DNA of 64,000 nucleotides, from NCBI GenBank assembly GCA_937125225.1, contig CAKZLE010000004.1, forward strand, positions 1 through 64,000, given 5' to 3'. The stretch comes from an uncultured Spirochaetia bacterium. GTDB taxonomy: Bacteria > Spirochaetota > Spirochaetia > CAKZLE01. Of the stretch, positions 9,945 to 19,267 are shown piece after piece. Position 1 is the stretch's first letter. Every line of letters starts with the position of its first letter. The notes beneath the pieces are model-generated. The model worked only from the letters and a program-made list of their open reading frames with translations. It did not search any database and had not been told where the DNA came from. The position numbers and the translations under genes were made by a program.

Positions 9945-11879
9945 CTACTCTAATGAGATATCAAAGAAATAGACACTTCCTGTTTTAACGCTATTAATTC
10001 TATCACGGGTTGAACTGACCAAGGCTTGATCACCATCAAGGCAACCAGAGATCCCAAAATAACTAATATTAGCGCCATCTCTAGGCGTCAATCTCTTTTG
10101 TTGGGTCCAATAACCATCTGAAAGGGTAAAGACATAGGCACTCCCAGTGCCATTTCCGTAGTCATTATCGTCTGAATATGCACCAATCAAAGTGGTATCT
10201 CCATCAATATCTACAAAAACTCCGAATTTATCTCCTGTGGCTCCATCAGCAGCCACAAGCTTAGCTTCTTGCACCCATGATGTACCTGTCCTGGTGAAAA
10301 TATAGGCACTTCCTGTATCAGTCCCATTATCAGTATCATCAGAAAATGCTCCAATTATGGTCGTATCTCCTTCGACTCTGACATGCCGTCCGAAATTATC
10401 ACCTGCCGCTCCATCTGAAGCTGTCAGTTTTGCCTCTTGTGTCCATGTCGTTCCTGAACGGGTGAAGACATAGGTGCTTCCTGAGTCCGTACCATTATCA
10501 TCATCATACATTGCACTAACCATAATAGTATTCTCATCGATACTGACGATATACCCAAATTGATCCCCTGCCGCCCCATCTGAAGCTGTCAGTTTTGCCT
10601 CTTGTGTCCACGTGGTACCTGATCTGGTAAAGACATAGGCACTTCCTGAATTTGACCCATCATCATCATTATAATTTGCACCAACGACGACCGTATCCCC
10701 TTCAATACTTACAGATTTCCCAAAATTATCATATGCAGCTCCATCAGTAGGTGTTAACTTTGCCTCCTGTGTCCATGTAGTACCCGATCGGGTGAATACA
10801 TAGACACTACCTGAATCAAAACTATTATCATCATCATACGATGCACTGATCACGACCGTATCCCCATCAATACTCGTATTAACTCCAAAATAATCATATG
10901 CTGCTCCATCTGAAGCTGTCAGTTTTGCCTCTTGTGTCCAAGTAGTACCTGAAAGGGTAAAGATATAGGCACTACCTGAGTTAGAGCCTTTATCATCATC
11001 ATACGTTGCACCGATCACTGCGGTATCACCAACTTTACTGATAGAATCCCCGAAATAATCATCCCTATCCCCATCTAGGGCAAGTATCTTTAGAGAGTCT
11101 ACCCAGTTCGCATAGAGTACCAATGGAGTATTGAGCGAGTAGGAAGCCCCTGCTTCATAGGTAGTCCCTGATCCATTAGCAGAAGTATTCCATCCTGCGA
11201 AGAAATACCCATTCTTTACAAGATTGCCGGTGTTAGTTGCTAAGGTCAGATCCTGATCATAGACTTTACTCTGGTCATCCGGAACACTACCACTCGTAGC
11301 AGTATTCGCATCATAGGAGATGGAGTAGGTGATAGAATCCCACTTGGCATAGAGGGTGATCTCTCCTTCAGAGGAATAGCTCGCCCCTGCAACATAGGTA
11401 GTACCTGATCCATTAGCCGCAGTATTCCAACCCCCAAAGGTATAGCCATCCTTTGTGAGATTTCCCGTGTTGGTTGCTAAAGTCAGATCCTGATCATAGA
11501 TTTTACTCTGGTCTTCAGGAGCAGTACCACTGGACGCAGTATTCGCATCATAGGTGATGGTAGAGATCTCTGGATCCCACCCTGCATAGAGGGTCATCTC
11601 TTCCTCGATAAGGTCTTCATCAAAATCCCAGCTTATCAAACAGTCTTCATCACCGTACCAACCGGTGAAGCTGTAGCCTGTTCTTGTAGGGGCTTCTTCG
11701 GGTTCGATGATATAGCCGATGGCCTCTTGGGGGGGAATGGGACTCCCTCCTTTGCTATCGAAGGTGATCATAGCCCCTTCCATCAATATCAGGTACTCAC
11801 CACAACCACTATACAGGAGGGAGATCAGCATCGCTATAACGAGTAGTCTTGTCCATCGTCTCTGTTCTTTCATCATCAT
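9945..11879 (-). CDS. Seven-blade FG-GAP lipoprotein with InlB repeats, copy B
   Basis: Paralogue of the 6798-8705 product, 644 aa. Signal peptide, lipobox Cys26 and all three InlB repeats are the same to about residue 260, apart from one Ala-to-Ser change in the third repeat. The seven FG-GAP blades that follow differ extensively. Blade 1 starts [17 protein letters not shown] instead of [16 protein letters not shown]. Blades 5 and 6 carry longer acidic loops, and blade 7 has lost most of its DDD calcium-type loop. The last residues (FDISLE) are again shared. So scaffold and anchor are conserved while the exposed propeller varies. Co-transcribed with the gene at 11885, 5 bp upstream. Confidence 0.9.
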   Translation of the reverse strand: MMMKEQRRWTRLLVIAMLISLLYSGCGEYLILMEGAMITFDSKGGSPIPPQEAIGYIIEPEEAPTRTGYSFTGWYGDEDCLISWDFDEDLIEEEMTLYAGWDPEISTITYDANTASSGTAPEDQSKIYDQDLTLATNTGNLTKDGYTFGGWNTAANGSGTTYVAGASYSSEGEITLYAKWDSITYSISYDANTATSGSVPDDQSKVYDQDLTLATNTGNLVKNGYFFAGWNTSANGSGTTYEAGASYSLNTPLVLYANWVDSLKILALDGDRDDYFGDSISKVGDTAVIGATYDDDKGSNSGSAYIFTLSGTTWTQEAKLTASDGAAYDYFGVNTSIDGDTVVISASYDDDNSFDSGSVYVFTRSGTTWTQEAKLTPTDGAAYDNFGKSVSIEGDTVVVGANYNDDDGSNSGSAYVFTRSGTTWTQEAKLTASDGAAGDQFGYIVSIDENTIMVSAMYDDDNGTDSGSTYVFTRSGTTWTQEAKLTASDGAAGDNFGRHVRVEGDTTIIGAFSDDTDNGTDTGSAYIFTRTGTSWVQEAKLVAADGATGDKFGVFVDIDGDTTLIGAYSDDNDYGNGTGSAYVFTLSDGYWTQQKRLTPRDGANISYFGISGCLDGDQALVSSTRDRINSVKTGSVYFFDISLE

Positions 11880-11884
11880 TCTCC

Positions 11885-12703
11885 TTAGAGTGTCACGCTC
11901 GTACCGACAGTCACTGCTGTCTCGAAAGCCATCTGATCTGATCCGGTATAGAAGATCTCCTCTCCCCTGAGGAAGAGTTCCTGATGTTCACTGATCATTC
12001 CTGAAAGATCGACCCCAACTTTCCCATACCCGTCATAGCAGGGGATCAAGGTGCCGGTACAGTGGATAGGTGCCTCAAAGAGGAGTCCGGCTCCGATCTG
12101 TGGTGCAATAGTGAGTATTCCGAAGTCTACCGGATAGGCTGCCCCAATCCCTGCAGAACCGGTATGTACGGTAGTGATGAGATCACTAGGGGATGAACCC
12201 TTCCAGTAACTTGCCTCCCCATAGATCTCCATGTTCTCATAGGGTTTGATGAATCTGAGCGATCCCCCGTATCCCTGTTCATACAGGGCTTGAGGTGTAT
12301 TACCGAGAGGCTTCACATAGAGTCCTCCGAGAGCGATCCTCATAGGTTCAGTAGGAGTGATACCGGTTGCTTCAAGGGGTGAAAAGGGGTGTTCCCAGGT
12401 GTCGGAGATCGGGTCATAGGAGAGTTCAAAACTACTACTCCAGCTTTTTCCATCGAGGGTATACTGGTAATAGACGATATCTTGGAGTATATCGGAGGAC
12501 ACCCACTCAACAGAGGGGTCTTTCTGATCTAAGAGGGTCCACCCATCAGTGACAGCATGATTGACTTGATACCGACAGGCTCTGATATCATCGCGAAGGA
12601 TGAATCGCAGAGAGACGGTCTCTACACAATCGCCAGCGAACAGTGTAGCGGGGATGATCAATAGGAAGATAAGGATTAGGATGACGTGTGATGTGAGTCT
12701 CAT
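11885..12703 (-). CDS. Exported beta-rich protein, possible outer-membrane partner, copy B
   Basis: Identical in predicted sequence to the 272-aa protein at 8711-9529, with the same signal peptide, ribosome site and 5-bp spacing to its FG-GAP partner. Complete conservation next to a strongly diverged partner suggests either recent duplication with ongoing exchange in this half, or selection to keep this component invariant. Its family is not recognised. Confidence 0.8.
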   Translation of the reverse strand: MRLTSHVILILIFLLIIPATLFAGDCVETVSLRFILRDDIRACRYQVNHAVTDGWTLLDQKDPSVEWVSSDILQDIVYYQYTLDGKSWSSSFELSYDPISDTWEHPFSPLEATGITPTEPMRIALGGLYVKPLGNTPQALYEQGYGGSLRFIKPYENMEIYGEASYWKGSSPSDLITTVHTGSAGIGAAYPVDFGILTIAPQIGAGLLFEAPIHCTGTLIPCYDGYGKVGVDLSGMISEHQELFLRGEEIFYTGSDQMAFETAVTVGTSVTL

Positions 12704-12987
12704 AGAGTTCTCCTCAGTAAAATCAAATAGATTGATGATGTCTTATATGTTGGTATAACCACTTTTTTACATGATGAGTACGGAAAAAATGATACTATAT
12801 AGTGAGAAACCTGTGTTGTAAGCTTTGGGGTAATCTTGTAGGACAATGGGAAGTTGAAGGGGTGAACAGCTCAGACTCGGTTAGTGATCGGGTTCCTGAT
12901 AGTTGGAGTTGTTCTCATACACACAGGTTCATATGATTGGGTGATGGGATGAATCTTGGAAGCTCACTGATGAGGCTTTGGGGTATC

Positions 12988-13533
12988 CTATATACGGAGT
13001 AATCCTCGGAAACCACGAGCGTCATAGTAGGAATCGGCCCCGTTATGATACATGAAGACTTGATCATAGCGTCTGTCGCAAAAAAGTGCACCACCAAGGT
13101 CTCGGATGCTCGCGGGGGTCTTGATCCAACTCGATGATCTCAGGTCGAAATCACCTAGATCTTGTAGATGCCGATACTGAGACTCGGTAAGTAACTCGAT
13201 ACCCATGGTTGTGACCATATCGATCACAGAACCTTTTGGTTTATTCTTTTTCCTGTTTATCAAAGCCTCTTGGTCATAACAGAGACTTCTCCGTCCTTTA
13301 GGGCTCTCAGGTGAACAGTCGCAGAAGAGATATTCTAGAGTAAGATCATCAAACCCAATGATATCTGGCTCTCCCCCAGTAGTTTTCATTTCTGATAGAA
13401 TCATGTATTTTCCCGGATTCTTTTCGAGTCGATGCTTCACATCTTTCCATTCGATATTCTTATGACGTTCCATATGATTCAGGAATCTCATCTCAAGGAT
13501 CTCTGTGATTGGTATAGCAGTCTTTAGATTCAT
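12988..13533 (-). CDS. DUF4256 family protein
   Basis: About 181 aa from the preferred ATG at 13533. An in-frame ATG at 13569 exists but lacks a ribosome site, whereas GGGAGGAG lies just before the inner ATG. Conserved stretches typical of DUF4256 are clear: GGEPDIIG, CSPESPKGRRSLCYD, NKPKGSVIDM, SSWIKTPASIRDLGGALFCD and YHNGADSYYDARGFRG. The family is of unknown function, soluble and usually a single-copy cytoplasmic protein. Its 3' end abuts the duplicated region upstream of copy B, so the gene was not part of the duplicated unit. Confidence 0.88.
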   Translation of the reverse strand: MNLKTAIPITEILEMRFLNHMERHKNIEWKDVKHRLEKNPGKYMILSEMKTTGGEPDIIGFDDLTLEYLFCDCSPESPKGRRSLCYDQEALINRKKNKPKGSVIDMVTTMGIELLTESQYRHLQDLGDFDLRSSSWIKTPASIRDLGGALFCDRRYDQVFMYHNGADSYYDARGFRGLLRI

Positions 13534-13706
13534 CACTCCTCCCATAGATTCGGTAAGATCAAAAACCATTGGATGGTTGAGATAGTCATGATTGTATCAT
13601 GAAAACCTGGAGCAATGGGAATCGGTGATCCTAATTTGCTTATTTGAGTAGATTGTTATGAGATGAACGATTATCTATCTGTTGCTAGGGTCTCTCTGTA
13701 TTCTTC

Positions 13707-14060
13707 CTAGACACTCCTTGTGGTCACTACCCCAACACCGGTATCTTGAAAATCTGATATGATCACTTCCCCCATCTTGATCGGGGAGGCTAATCTCAGG
13801 GTGTACAGATGATTGAGTAGTGATGCGATCTGGGCTTTTGGTAAAGCCTCAGTGGTCTTGACCGGTATCCTTGAAAGTCCTTTAGCTCCGGTAACCGCTA
13901 CCGTGGCAGTCACTACCCGTCTTGGAGCTGAGATCTCCTCACGGGCATAGATGACCCCACGCTTACATTTATTTCCCGTGATCTCAAGATCTTCCACATC
14001 TCCTGCTATATGAAGATGACAACCCAAAGGGCAACTGATACAAATTATATCTCTATTCAT
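13707..14060 (-). CDS. DUF1667 iron-sulfur-type protein of a glycerol-3-phosphate dehydrogenase operon
   Basis: Protein of 117 aa with an N-terminal cysteine cluster (Cys7, Cys10, Cys14 and a further Cys in GNKCKRG) that fits a metal or Fe-S site. The C-terminal part has the DUF1667 pattern RVVTATVAV...PVKT..ALPK. In many anaerobes DUF1667 is encoded with a GlpA-like dehydrogenase and an FAD/NAD oxidoreductase, as here. It is last in the operon and overlaps the upstream gene by 8 bp. AAAGGAG lies 7 nt before the ATG. Probable role: a small electron-transfer or accessory subunit (inference from context). Confidence 0.88.
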   Translation of the reverse strand: MNRDIICISCPLGCHLHIAGDVEDLEITGNKCKRGVIYAREEISAPRRVVTATVAVTGAKGLSRIPVKTTEALPKAQIASLLNHLYTLRLASPIKMGEVIISDFQDTGVGVVTTRSV

Positions 14061-15312
14061 GATTCGTCTCCTTTAAATGGACCTCTAGATGATCTCCCTC
14101 ATCAATATCTTTAAGGATCTCATCAGGAACATCGATACCGATCATTTCCGATGGTTGAATATGTCGAAGTCTCTTTGAGAAGATCACTCGATTTCCAGCG
14201 GTAAGCTGGATCTCACTACGATTCGAGACGATCAGACTGCGCATATAAAGATGATTCTTTCCCTGAAGGCTCATCCTTCTTGGAACCACGTATTTTAAGT
14301 TAGCCCCTGCTTGAATATCAACCTGCTTTCCTACAGATTCTTTCCCGATGTAGGCATCCACAGAGGCCGCACATCGAAGGCTTTCTTCAGTGACATAGTC
14401 AACAAGGTCATGCACATGCAGTACATTCCCACAGGCAAAGATACCTGGGACAGAGCTCTCATGCCGAGAATCCACTAGTGGACCTCCTGTCTCCGGGGTC
14501 AACAAAACACCTCCCGTCTTGGCTATCTCTGTATCTGGGACTAGTCCCACCGATAGAAGAACGGTATCACAATCGATAACGAACGGTTCTGTGCCATCCC
14601 TTGGGGTAATCTCCACTGCTTCCACCCGATCCTTACCTCGAATCTCACTGACAACATGGTTCAGGTAGAGGGGGATACCGAAATCATTCAGACACTGTAC
14701 GATGTTACGGGTGAGCCCGGCTGGATAGGGTTGGATCTCTACTACTGCCTTCACCTTGGCTCCGACCCAACTCATCCGGCGGGCCATGATGAGTCCGATA
14801 TCACCGCTTCCGACTATAACAACCTCTTTACCGGGAATATATCCCTCAATATTGACCAATCGCTGGGCTAGTCCAGCGGTATAGACTCCACTTGGTCTTG
14901 TACCAGGAGTCCCGATATTCCCACGGTTCCGCTCCCTGCAGCCCATGGCTAGGACAACTGCTCTTACCTCAAAACAGACCATCCCGTGTTCAGCACTGAA
15001 GCCGTAGACCTTATGACGGTCTTCTACATCTTTTCCTGGGGTGATCTCGGTGATAGTCATCCCTAGATGGACGGGAATCTGCTGTTCGTTCACCAGCTCA
15101 GAAAAACGCTCGGCATATTCCGGGCCAGTGAGTTCTTCTTTGAAGTGGTGCAGGCCAAAGCCGTTATGGATACATTGATTGAGGATTCCTCCTAACACAT
15201 GATCCCTTTCCACTAGGACTACATCTCGGCCAAGTTCTTTGAGCTCTGTTGCTGCAGCCATTCCCGCAGCTCCTCCACCGATGACGAGGACATCTCTATT
15301 CTCTATCTTCAT
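14053..15312 (-). CDS. FAD/NAD(P)-dependent oxidoreductase of the glycerol-3-phosphate operon
   Basis: Protein of 419 aa with two Rossmann folds. The FAD site GGGAAGMAAA is near residue 12 and the NAD(P) site VGSGDIGLIMARR is near residue 170. A CIHNGFG segment lies near residue 50, and GIFACGN marks the second FAD contact. This is the family regularly paired with DUF1667 and a glycerol-3-phosphate dehydrogenase, and it probably passes electrons from the dehydrogenase to a pyridine nucleotide or other acceptor. Translation is coupled on both sides: its ATG overlaps the stop of the upstream gene and its end overlaps the DUF1667 start by 8 bp. GAGGAG precedes the ATG. Confidence 0.9.
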   Translation of the reverse strand: MKIENRDVLVIGGGAAGMAAATELKELGRDVVLVERDHVLGGILNQCIHNGFGLHHFKEELTGPEYAERFSELVNEQQIPVHLGMTITEITPGKDVEDRHKVYGFSAEHGMVCFEVRAVVLAMGCRERNRGNIGTPGTRPSGVYTAGLAQRLVNIEGYIPGKEVVIVGSGDIGLIMARRMSWVGAKVKAVVEIQPYPAGLTRNIVQCLNDFGIPLYLNHVVSEIRGKDRVEAVEITPRDGTEPFVIDCDTVLLSVGLVPDTEIAKTGGVLLTPETGGPLVDSRHESSVPGIFACGNVLHVHDLVDYVTEESLRCAASVDAYIGKESVGKQVDIQAGANLKYVVPRRMSLQGKNHLYMRSLIVSNRSEIQLTAGNRVIFSKRLRHIQPSEMIGIDVPDEILKDIDEGDHLEVHLKETNHE

Positions 15313-16766
15313 ACCATCTCCTCTACTGACAGATCGCCGACCTTGGCATTCACAATATAACTTCCACTTCCTCGTTTCGTGAGATCCTCAATAGTCTGAC
15401 CAGTCTCCCGTTGGAGTATCTGCAGGATACGGAAGGTGCAAAAGCCTCCCTGACAGCGTCCCATTCGTGCTCGGGTATAGAATTTGATCCCATCTAACGT
15501 CTTATGTCCCCGCCTGATCGCTGCTACGATCTCAGCCTCTGAGACTGACTCACAGCGACAGACGACTTCTCCATAGGCTGGGTTTTCGGCGATGAGCTTG
15601 TCTAACTCTTCTTTTTCCGTCCCACGGAATCGGGGAACCGCTTCAATCTCGGGGTCGTATTCAGGATTCTCTTCCAAGATTAGACCAGCTTTTCTCAGGA
15701 GGTCCTTGACGTATTCCCCAATAGCCGGGGCTGCGGTAAGACCGGGGCTCTGAATACCCGCTACCTGAACGAACCTGGGTGCTTCCTTGCTCACGTCTAT
15801 ATAGAAATCATTTCCTTTCAGGACTGGTCTCAGACCAGCAAAACTGGTGATGATATCTCTCTCCGACACAGTAGGGACCAGGCGTCGAGCGGAATAGAAG
15901 ACCTGTTCGAAATTTCCTTGGGTAGTGGCTTTATCCTCTTTGTCATCTCCAATGATCGCTGTAGGACCTACCATAGTAGTCCCTTCAACCGTGGGTATCA
16001 CTAACATTCCCTTACTGACTTTGCTAGGGACCGGGAAGATGATTCTTTGTGTGAAGGCTGATGCGTTTCGGTCAAGGAGGAACTCTTCACCTTTTCGAGG
16101 TGTTATCTTGAAATCTTCAGCCCCAAAGATGCTGCTGATCTTATCAGCATAAAGCCCAGCGGCATTGATCACCCATTTAGCTTGGATCGTCTGTCCTGAT
16201 TCTCCTGTTATGAGGTAGCAACCATCTTTTTCTTCAGCTTGTGAAACGTTGAAATCAGTTTTGAGTTGTACACCGTTCTTTAAAGCCGACTCCATGAGGC
16301 TATAGACGAATTGATAGGGTTCGATCATACCCCCACCAGGGGCATGAAGTCCTCCGACCACATCGGGATTCAGCTTTGGTTCCAAGGATAGGATCCGGCT
16401 GCGGGAGCAGAGTTCTATACCGATGGCCCCATTATCTAAACCGTTTTGGTAGAGTTCCTCCACAGTTCGCATCTCTTCTGTGCTGAAGGCAGCCACTAGG
16501 ATACCATTCCGTCGAAAGGGAAAGTGCAGCTCCTTCTGAAGCTGATCGAACATGAGGTTTCCTTTCATCTCAAGGTGACTCTTTAAGGCACCTTTCCCGT
16601 GATGAAACCCTCCATGTATAATCCCTGAATTCGCTTTGGATACCCCAAAGCTCACATCGGTCTCTTTTTCGAGAAGAACCGTCTTAAGCTTATAGGCACT
16701 CATTCTACGGGCTATTGCCGCACCACTTACCCCACCACCAATAATAGCTATATCGAAACAATCCAT
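15309..16766 (-). CDS. glpA: Glycerol-3-phosphate dehydrogenase-type FAD oxidoreductase with BFD-like domain
   Basis: Protein of 485 aa. The N-terminus has the FAD motif IGGGVSGAAIARRM, followed by a DAO fold with SGIIHGGFHHG and INAAGLYAD. At about residues 395-455 is a BFD-like [2Fe-2S] domain with CRC...GRCQGGFC cysteines. The architecture matches the anaerobic glycerol-3-phosphate dehydrogenase large-subunit family, oxidising glycerol-3-phosphate to dihydroxyacetone phosphate; related members act on 2-hydroxyglutarate or other hydroxyacids. It is first in a three-gene operon, with AAGGGG 6 nt before the ATG. No glpB or glpC is present; the two downstream genes replace them. The glpA symbol is a family-level call, and substrate is not proven by sequence. 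Confidence 0.85.
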   Translation of the reverse strand: MDCFDIAIIGGGVSGAAIARRMSAYKLKTVLLEKETDVSFGVSKANSGIIHGGFHHGKGALKSHLEMKGNLMFDQLQKELHFPFRRNGILVAAFSTEEMRTVEELYQNGLDNGAIGIELCSRSRILSLEPKLNPDVVGGLHAPGGGMIEPYQFVYSLMESALKNGVQLKTDFNVSQAEEKDGCYLITGESGQTIQAKWVINAAGLYADKISSIFGAEDFKITPRKGEEFLLDRNASAFTQRIIFPVPSKVSKGMLVIPTVEGTTMVGPTAIIGDDKEDKATTQGNFEQVFYSARRLVPTVSERDIITSFAGLRPVLKGNDFYIDVSKEAPRFVQVAGIQSPGLTAAPAIGEYVKDLLRKAGLILEENPEYDPEIEAVPRFRGTEKEELDKLIAENPAYGEVVCRCESVSEAEIVAAIRRGHKTLDGIKFYTRARMGRCQGGFCTFRILQILQRETGQTIEDLTKRGSGSYIVNAKVGDLSVEEMV

Positions 16767-16889
16767 TTGACACCCCTTGTTAAGATAGGGTTAGCCTATA
16801 CTTTATTTGAACGTTTGACGAGTCTTTATGAACCTTTTGAAGGTAGAAATGTTCGTTTGTTAATTAATATGATCTAATTTAAGGTTAAC

Positions 16890-17138
16890 CTAAGGGAAAC
16901 CGGTCACCACTTCCCTTATCTTCGGCATCAGCTTGTGCATATTCAGCATTATATTCGCTTCTTTCGAAGGGCGGATTTGATATCTTATGTTTCCCAATAG
17001 TACTCCTAGTGCCTTTGCACTTCTGGTTCTGGTATACCTCCCTGATCCGCAGTAATAATATTGCAATTGAATCCTCTCTTCCTAGGAGAGATGGGTATGC
17101 CGTGTCCCATTTGTTATGATAAACTTGTTTCGTCCCAT
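16890..17138 (-). pseudogene. IS30-family transposase N-terminal fragment
   Basis: On the minus strand an ATG at 17138 opens MGRNKFIITNGTRHTHLS. A TAG sits at the next codon, followed by EERIQLQYYYCGSGRYTRTR and SAKALGV, the helix-turn-helix region of IS30-type transposases. After a frameshift the sequence reads EYNAEYAQADAEDKGSGDRF, the typical segment that follows. No DDE catalytic part remains, so the element is dead. An upstream leader at 17195-17236 is shared with 30-70. The rest of the 16767-17554 gap holds promoter and operator elements listed separately. Confidence 0.72.
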
Positions 17139-17194
17139 GGTTCCTCTACTTTGATGGTTGTTAAGTAGTTTCATCTTAGCAGAGTTCTGTCGGA

Positions 17195-17236
17195 CTTTCT
17201 TTTTTTCTCCTTTTTTTCGCGTGCATTTCATTTTAC
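17195..17236 (-). repeat. Copy 2 of the IS30-associated leader repeat
   Basis: It matches 30-70 with a few differences and lies just 5' (minus strand) of the IS30 fragment. It contains AAAAAAAGGAG on the minus strand. It probably represents the element's 5' end. As at the other copy, a strong outward-pointing promoter begins about 35 bp beyond it. Confidence 0.5.
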
Positions 17237-17269
17237 TGCACGAGGAACTACGAAAAATCATAAAAAATA

Positions 17270-17298
17270 TTGACAGCAATTACTTATGCCCCTATTAT
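17270..17298 (+). promoter_or_regulatory. Sigma-70-type promoter upstream of the URO-D-family gene
   Basis: TTGACA at 17270-17275, 17-bp spacer, TATTAT at 17293-17298. A transcript would start near 17305 and carry a leader of about 250 nt that includes the palindrome at 17429-17446. Confidence 0.6.
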
Positions 17299-17428
17299 AT
17301 ACAGACACAAGTCAGTTCATGAATAACTGTTGCATGTTGATAGAGTTGGTTTTCAGGTTAGAGTATTTGAACACTAACAGTAGAGTTCAGCGGTAGGTTC
17401 TTTTGAGGATTGATTTTTTTTATCATGA

Positions 17429-17446
17429 AATGTATACGTATACATT
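17429..17446. promoter_or_regulatory. Perfect 18-bp palindromic operator
   Basis: AATGTATACGTATACATT is a perfect inverted repeat, flanked by further near-symmetric bases (TCATGA and CTATGA). The TGTATAC half-site is of the kind bound by GntR- or LacI-type regulators. It lies 109 bp before the URO-D-family start and just upstream of a possible -10, TATGAT at 17449-17454. No regulator gene is adjacent. Confidence 0.65.
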
Positions 17447-17554
17447 CTATGATAACCAGAAGAACTGAGGTGTATGAAGTTGGATTTGTGTAAATATATG
17501 AGAGAAGTTCCTGATCATTCAGTGGTCAGCGTACATTATTAGGAGGTACATTTT

Positions 17555-18598
17555 ATGTCATCATTACGAGAGCGGAATTTTCGACGCCTAAAACAGAGTA
17601 TTGCTGGAGAAAAATCAGATAGACATGCTGTTTTCCATTACTATACCTATCCCTTTTTTCAGTCAATGACGGGAGTGGATCTGAATGATTTCTTTCATGA
17701 CCCTGAAGTGACACTGAAATGCGAGATAGATACATTTAATCAGATAGAGGGGGTAGGAAACCCACTCCCAGATATGGGTTCTGTACCAGTAGCAAGCGGA
17801 CTAGGTGGAGTTGTGAAATTCGATGATGCCGGTTTCATATCAGTGCATCCGAATCCAAAGATCGTATCTGCTGAGACAGTGGAAGACCTAGACTGGCTTG
17901 AAGCGGGTGATCCCTATGCTGATAATTATATGTGCAAAGCTCTTGAATCCCTCCAGTATATGGTAGATAACTGTCCTAAAGATTATAAGATCAATCCTCA
18001 CCCAATACAGGGAGCCTATACAACCGGTGCGAATATCCGGGGAATCAGTGAATTCTGTATTGATACGCTCATTCAGCCAGAATTTGTGAAGAAGATCCTT
18101 GATGTTGTTATTGAAACTCAGATCCGTTTCCTGGAGGCTCAGAAAAAGATTCTTGGTTCTTTGTCACATATTCTAGTTGGTGATGACCTTTCTGCTTTCC
18201 TGAGTGAACCGGTATACCGGGAGTTCATTCTTCCTACCTACTCAGCATTGTTCGAGGCGTTCCCTGACACTCCGTTCTGGCTCCACAATGATTCTACTGC
18301 AAGACACGTAGCACCGGCTATTGGAGATTCCGGGATGAAGGCTTGGCATTATCATCCAGATATTGCTCCTCAGGATGCTCTGGAAATGACTGGAGGTAGA
18401 GTGACCCTCTTAGGAGGATTGAGTCCCCTTGATCTTCAGAAATGGTCTGCTAAGGAAACCTATGACAAGAGTATTGAGATTCTGAAATCTTTTGGTGGGA
18501 ATAGTAAGTTCGTCCTGGCTGCCGGTGGTTCTGTTAATCAGGTACCTGTTGAGAATATCATGGCTATGTTCAGAGCAGCAGATGATTTTGAGATCTAA
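17555..18598 (+). CDS. Uroporphyrinogen decarboxylase (URO-D) superfamily protein
   Basis: Protein of 347 aa with the overall pattern of URO-D/MtaA-like proteins: an N-terminal RERNFRRLKQSIAGEKSDR stretch, a central HPIQGAYTTGANIRG region, GDDLSAFLSEPVYREFILP, WLHNDST and a C-terminal LLGGLSP. True haem-pathway HemE residues are not evident. The Cys that binds zinc in cobalamin methyltransferases of this fold appears replaced (LAAGGSVNQVP near the end). It may be a methyl-group or small-molecule enzyme; the reaction is unknown. AGGAGG is well placed before the ATG. It is monocistronic, with a long leader carrying the palindrome at 17429. No haem genes are nearby. Confidence 0.8.
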   Translation: MSSLRERNFRRLKQSIAGEKSDRHAVFHYYTYPFFQSMTGVDLNDFFHDPEVTLKCEIDTFNQIEGVGNPLPDMGSVPVASGLGGVVKFDDAGFISVHPNPKIVSAETVEDLDWLEAGDPYADNYMCKALESLQYMVDNCPKDYKINPHPIQGAYTTGANIRGISEFCIDTLIQPEFVKKILDVVIETQIRFLEAQKKILGSLSHILVGDDLSAFLSEPVYREFILPTYSALFEAFPDTPFWLHNDSTARHVAPAIGDSGMKAWHYHPDIAPQDALEMTGGRVTLLGGLSPLDLQKWSAKETYDKSIEILKSFGGNSKFVLAAGGSVNQVPVENIMAMFRAADDFEI

Positions 18599-18680
18599 TA
18601 TGCACGACGATTTGACTTATCAGAGAGTATCAGCTTACTGATGACTCTGTTTGAATTTTCATATCTTAGAGTATCCATAT

Positions 18681-18724
18681 GAAGAGATGGGCTCTTTACC
18701 ACTTGGTAAGGAGCCCATCTCTTC
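18681..18724 (+). terminator. Very long perfect-type hairpin after the URO-D-family gene
   Basis: Twenty-base arms (GAAGAGATGGGCTCTTTACC and its complement with one wobble) around a 4-base ACTT loop. It is about 80 bp downstream of the stop codon. No T-tract follows on either strand, so it may be a Rho-independent-like pause, an RNA-stability element or a small structured RNA rather than a canonical terminator. The rest of 18600-19260 shows no gene. Confidence 0.5.
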
Positions 18725-19267
18725 AGATAGTAGTACTACGAGAGATAGTCTTATAGGCTACGGTTTTCAAGTTTTGAATCAAAGTCATCCTGAATACCCC
18801 ATAGGTTATTTTCATCTACATAACATACAATTGAAAGTTAAGGCTATCCAAGTATCGTTCATTGGGTATGAGTAAGCTTGTTTAGTTTTCTATATGTTAT
18901 ATGCAAAAATCTTCTATAAAACGAAAGGACCTCCTATGTACCATTCTTTTTCTTGAGGATTAGAATGAGGTCTATGGTCTTTATCTTAACCGACGGATAG
19001 GAGCTTTTATTTTAGGAAACCGATAGGTCTTTTTCTGCTGTCTTAAGTAGAAGTAATTGAAATATTTTAATTCACTGGCAAATTCACAACATATTAATAA
19101 GCCGATTTACTACATGTGAATACCCCATTGATACTACTCATATCCATATAAGGTGAGTATGTATAATAATGCGACTTAGTGCATAAAGAGGTGGAATCGT
19201 TTAATAGCGATGATGGAGAGCTCTAGATCTAAATACGATATTACAGAGCATGTAATATGATAAGAAT

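Larger units (their letters stand above)
6731..12963. repeat. Tandem duplication of a two-gene surface-protein unit
   Basis: Unit A (about 6731-9789) and unit B (about 9878-12963) each carry a predicted exported beta-rich protein gene and an FG-GAP lipoprotein gene on the minus strand. Blocks 7924-9789 and 11098-12963 lie at a constant 3174-bp offset. By eye they differ at only two bases (7992/11166 and 8009/11183). Beyond 7924 towards the gene ends, the propeller blades are diverged with islands of identity, for example around 7758-7850 versus 10932-11025. The terminal segment with stop codon and hairpin is similar again. About 90 bp (9790-9877) of unique DNA separates the copies. The 9-residue length difference is all in the propeller. 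Confidence 0.95.

Noticed and set aside
6798-11879. Direct repeats of about 150-165 bp in the FG-GAP genes as mobile or CRISPR repeats
   Set aside because: They are in-frame propeller blades with protein-level conservation; variation lies in loop codons.
17555-18598. Assignment as hemE
   Set aside because: Superfamily similarity only; haem-pathway active-site motifs are not apparent and no haem genes adjoin.
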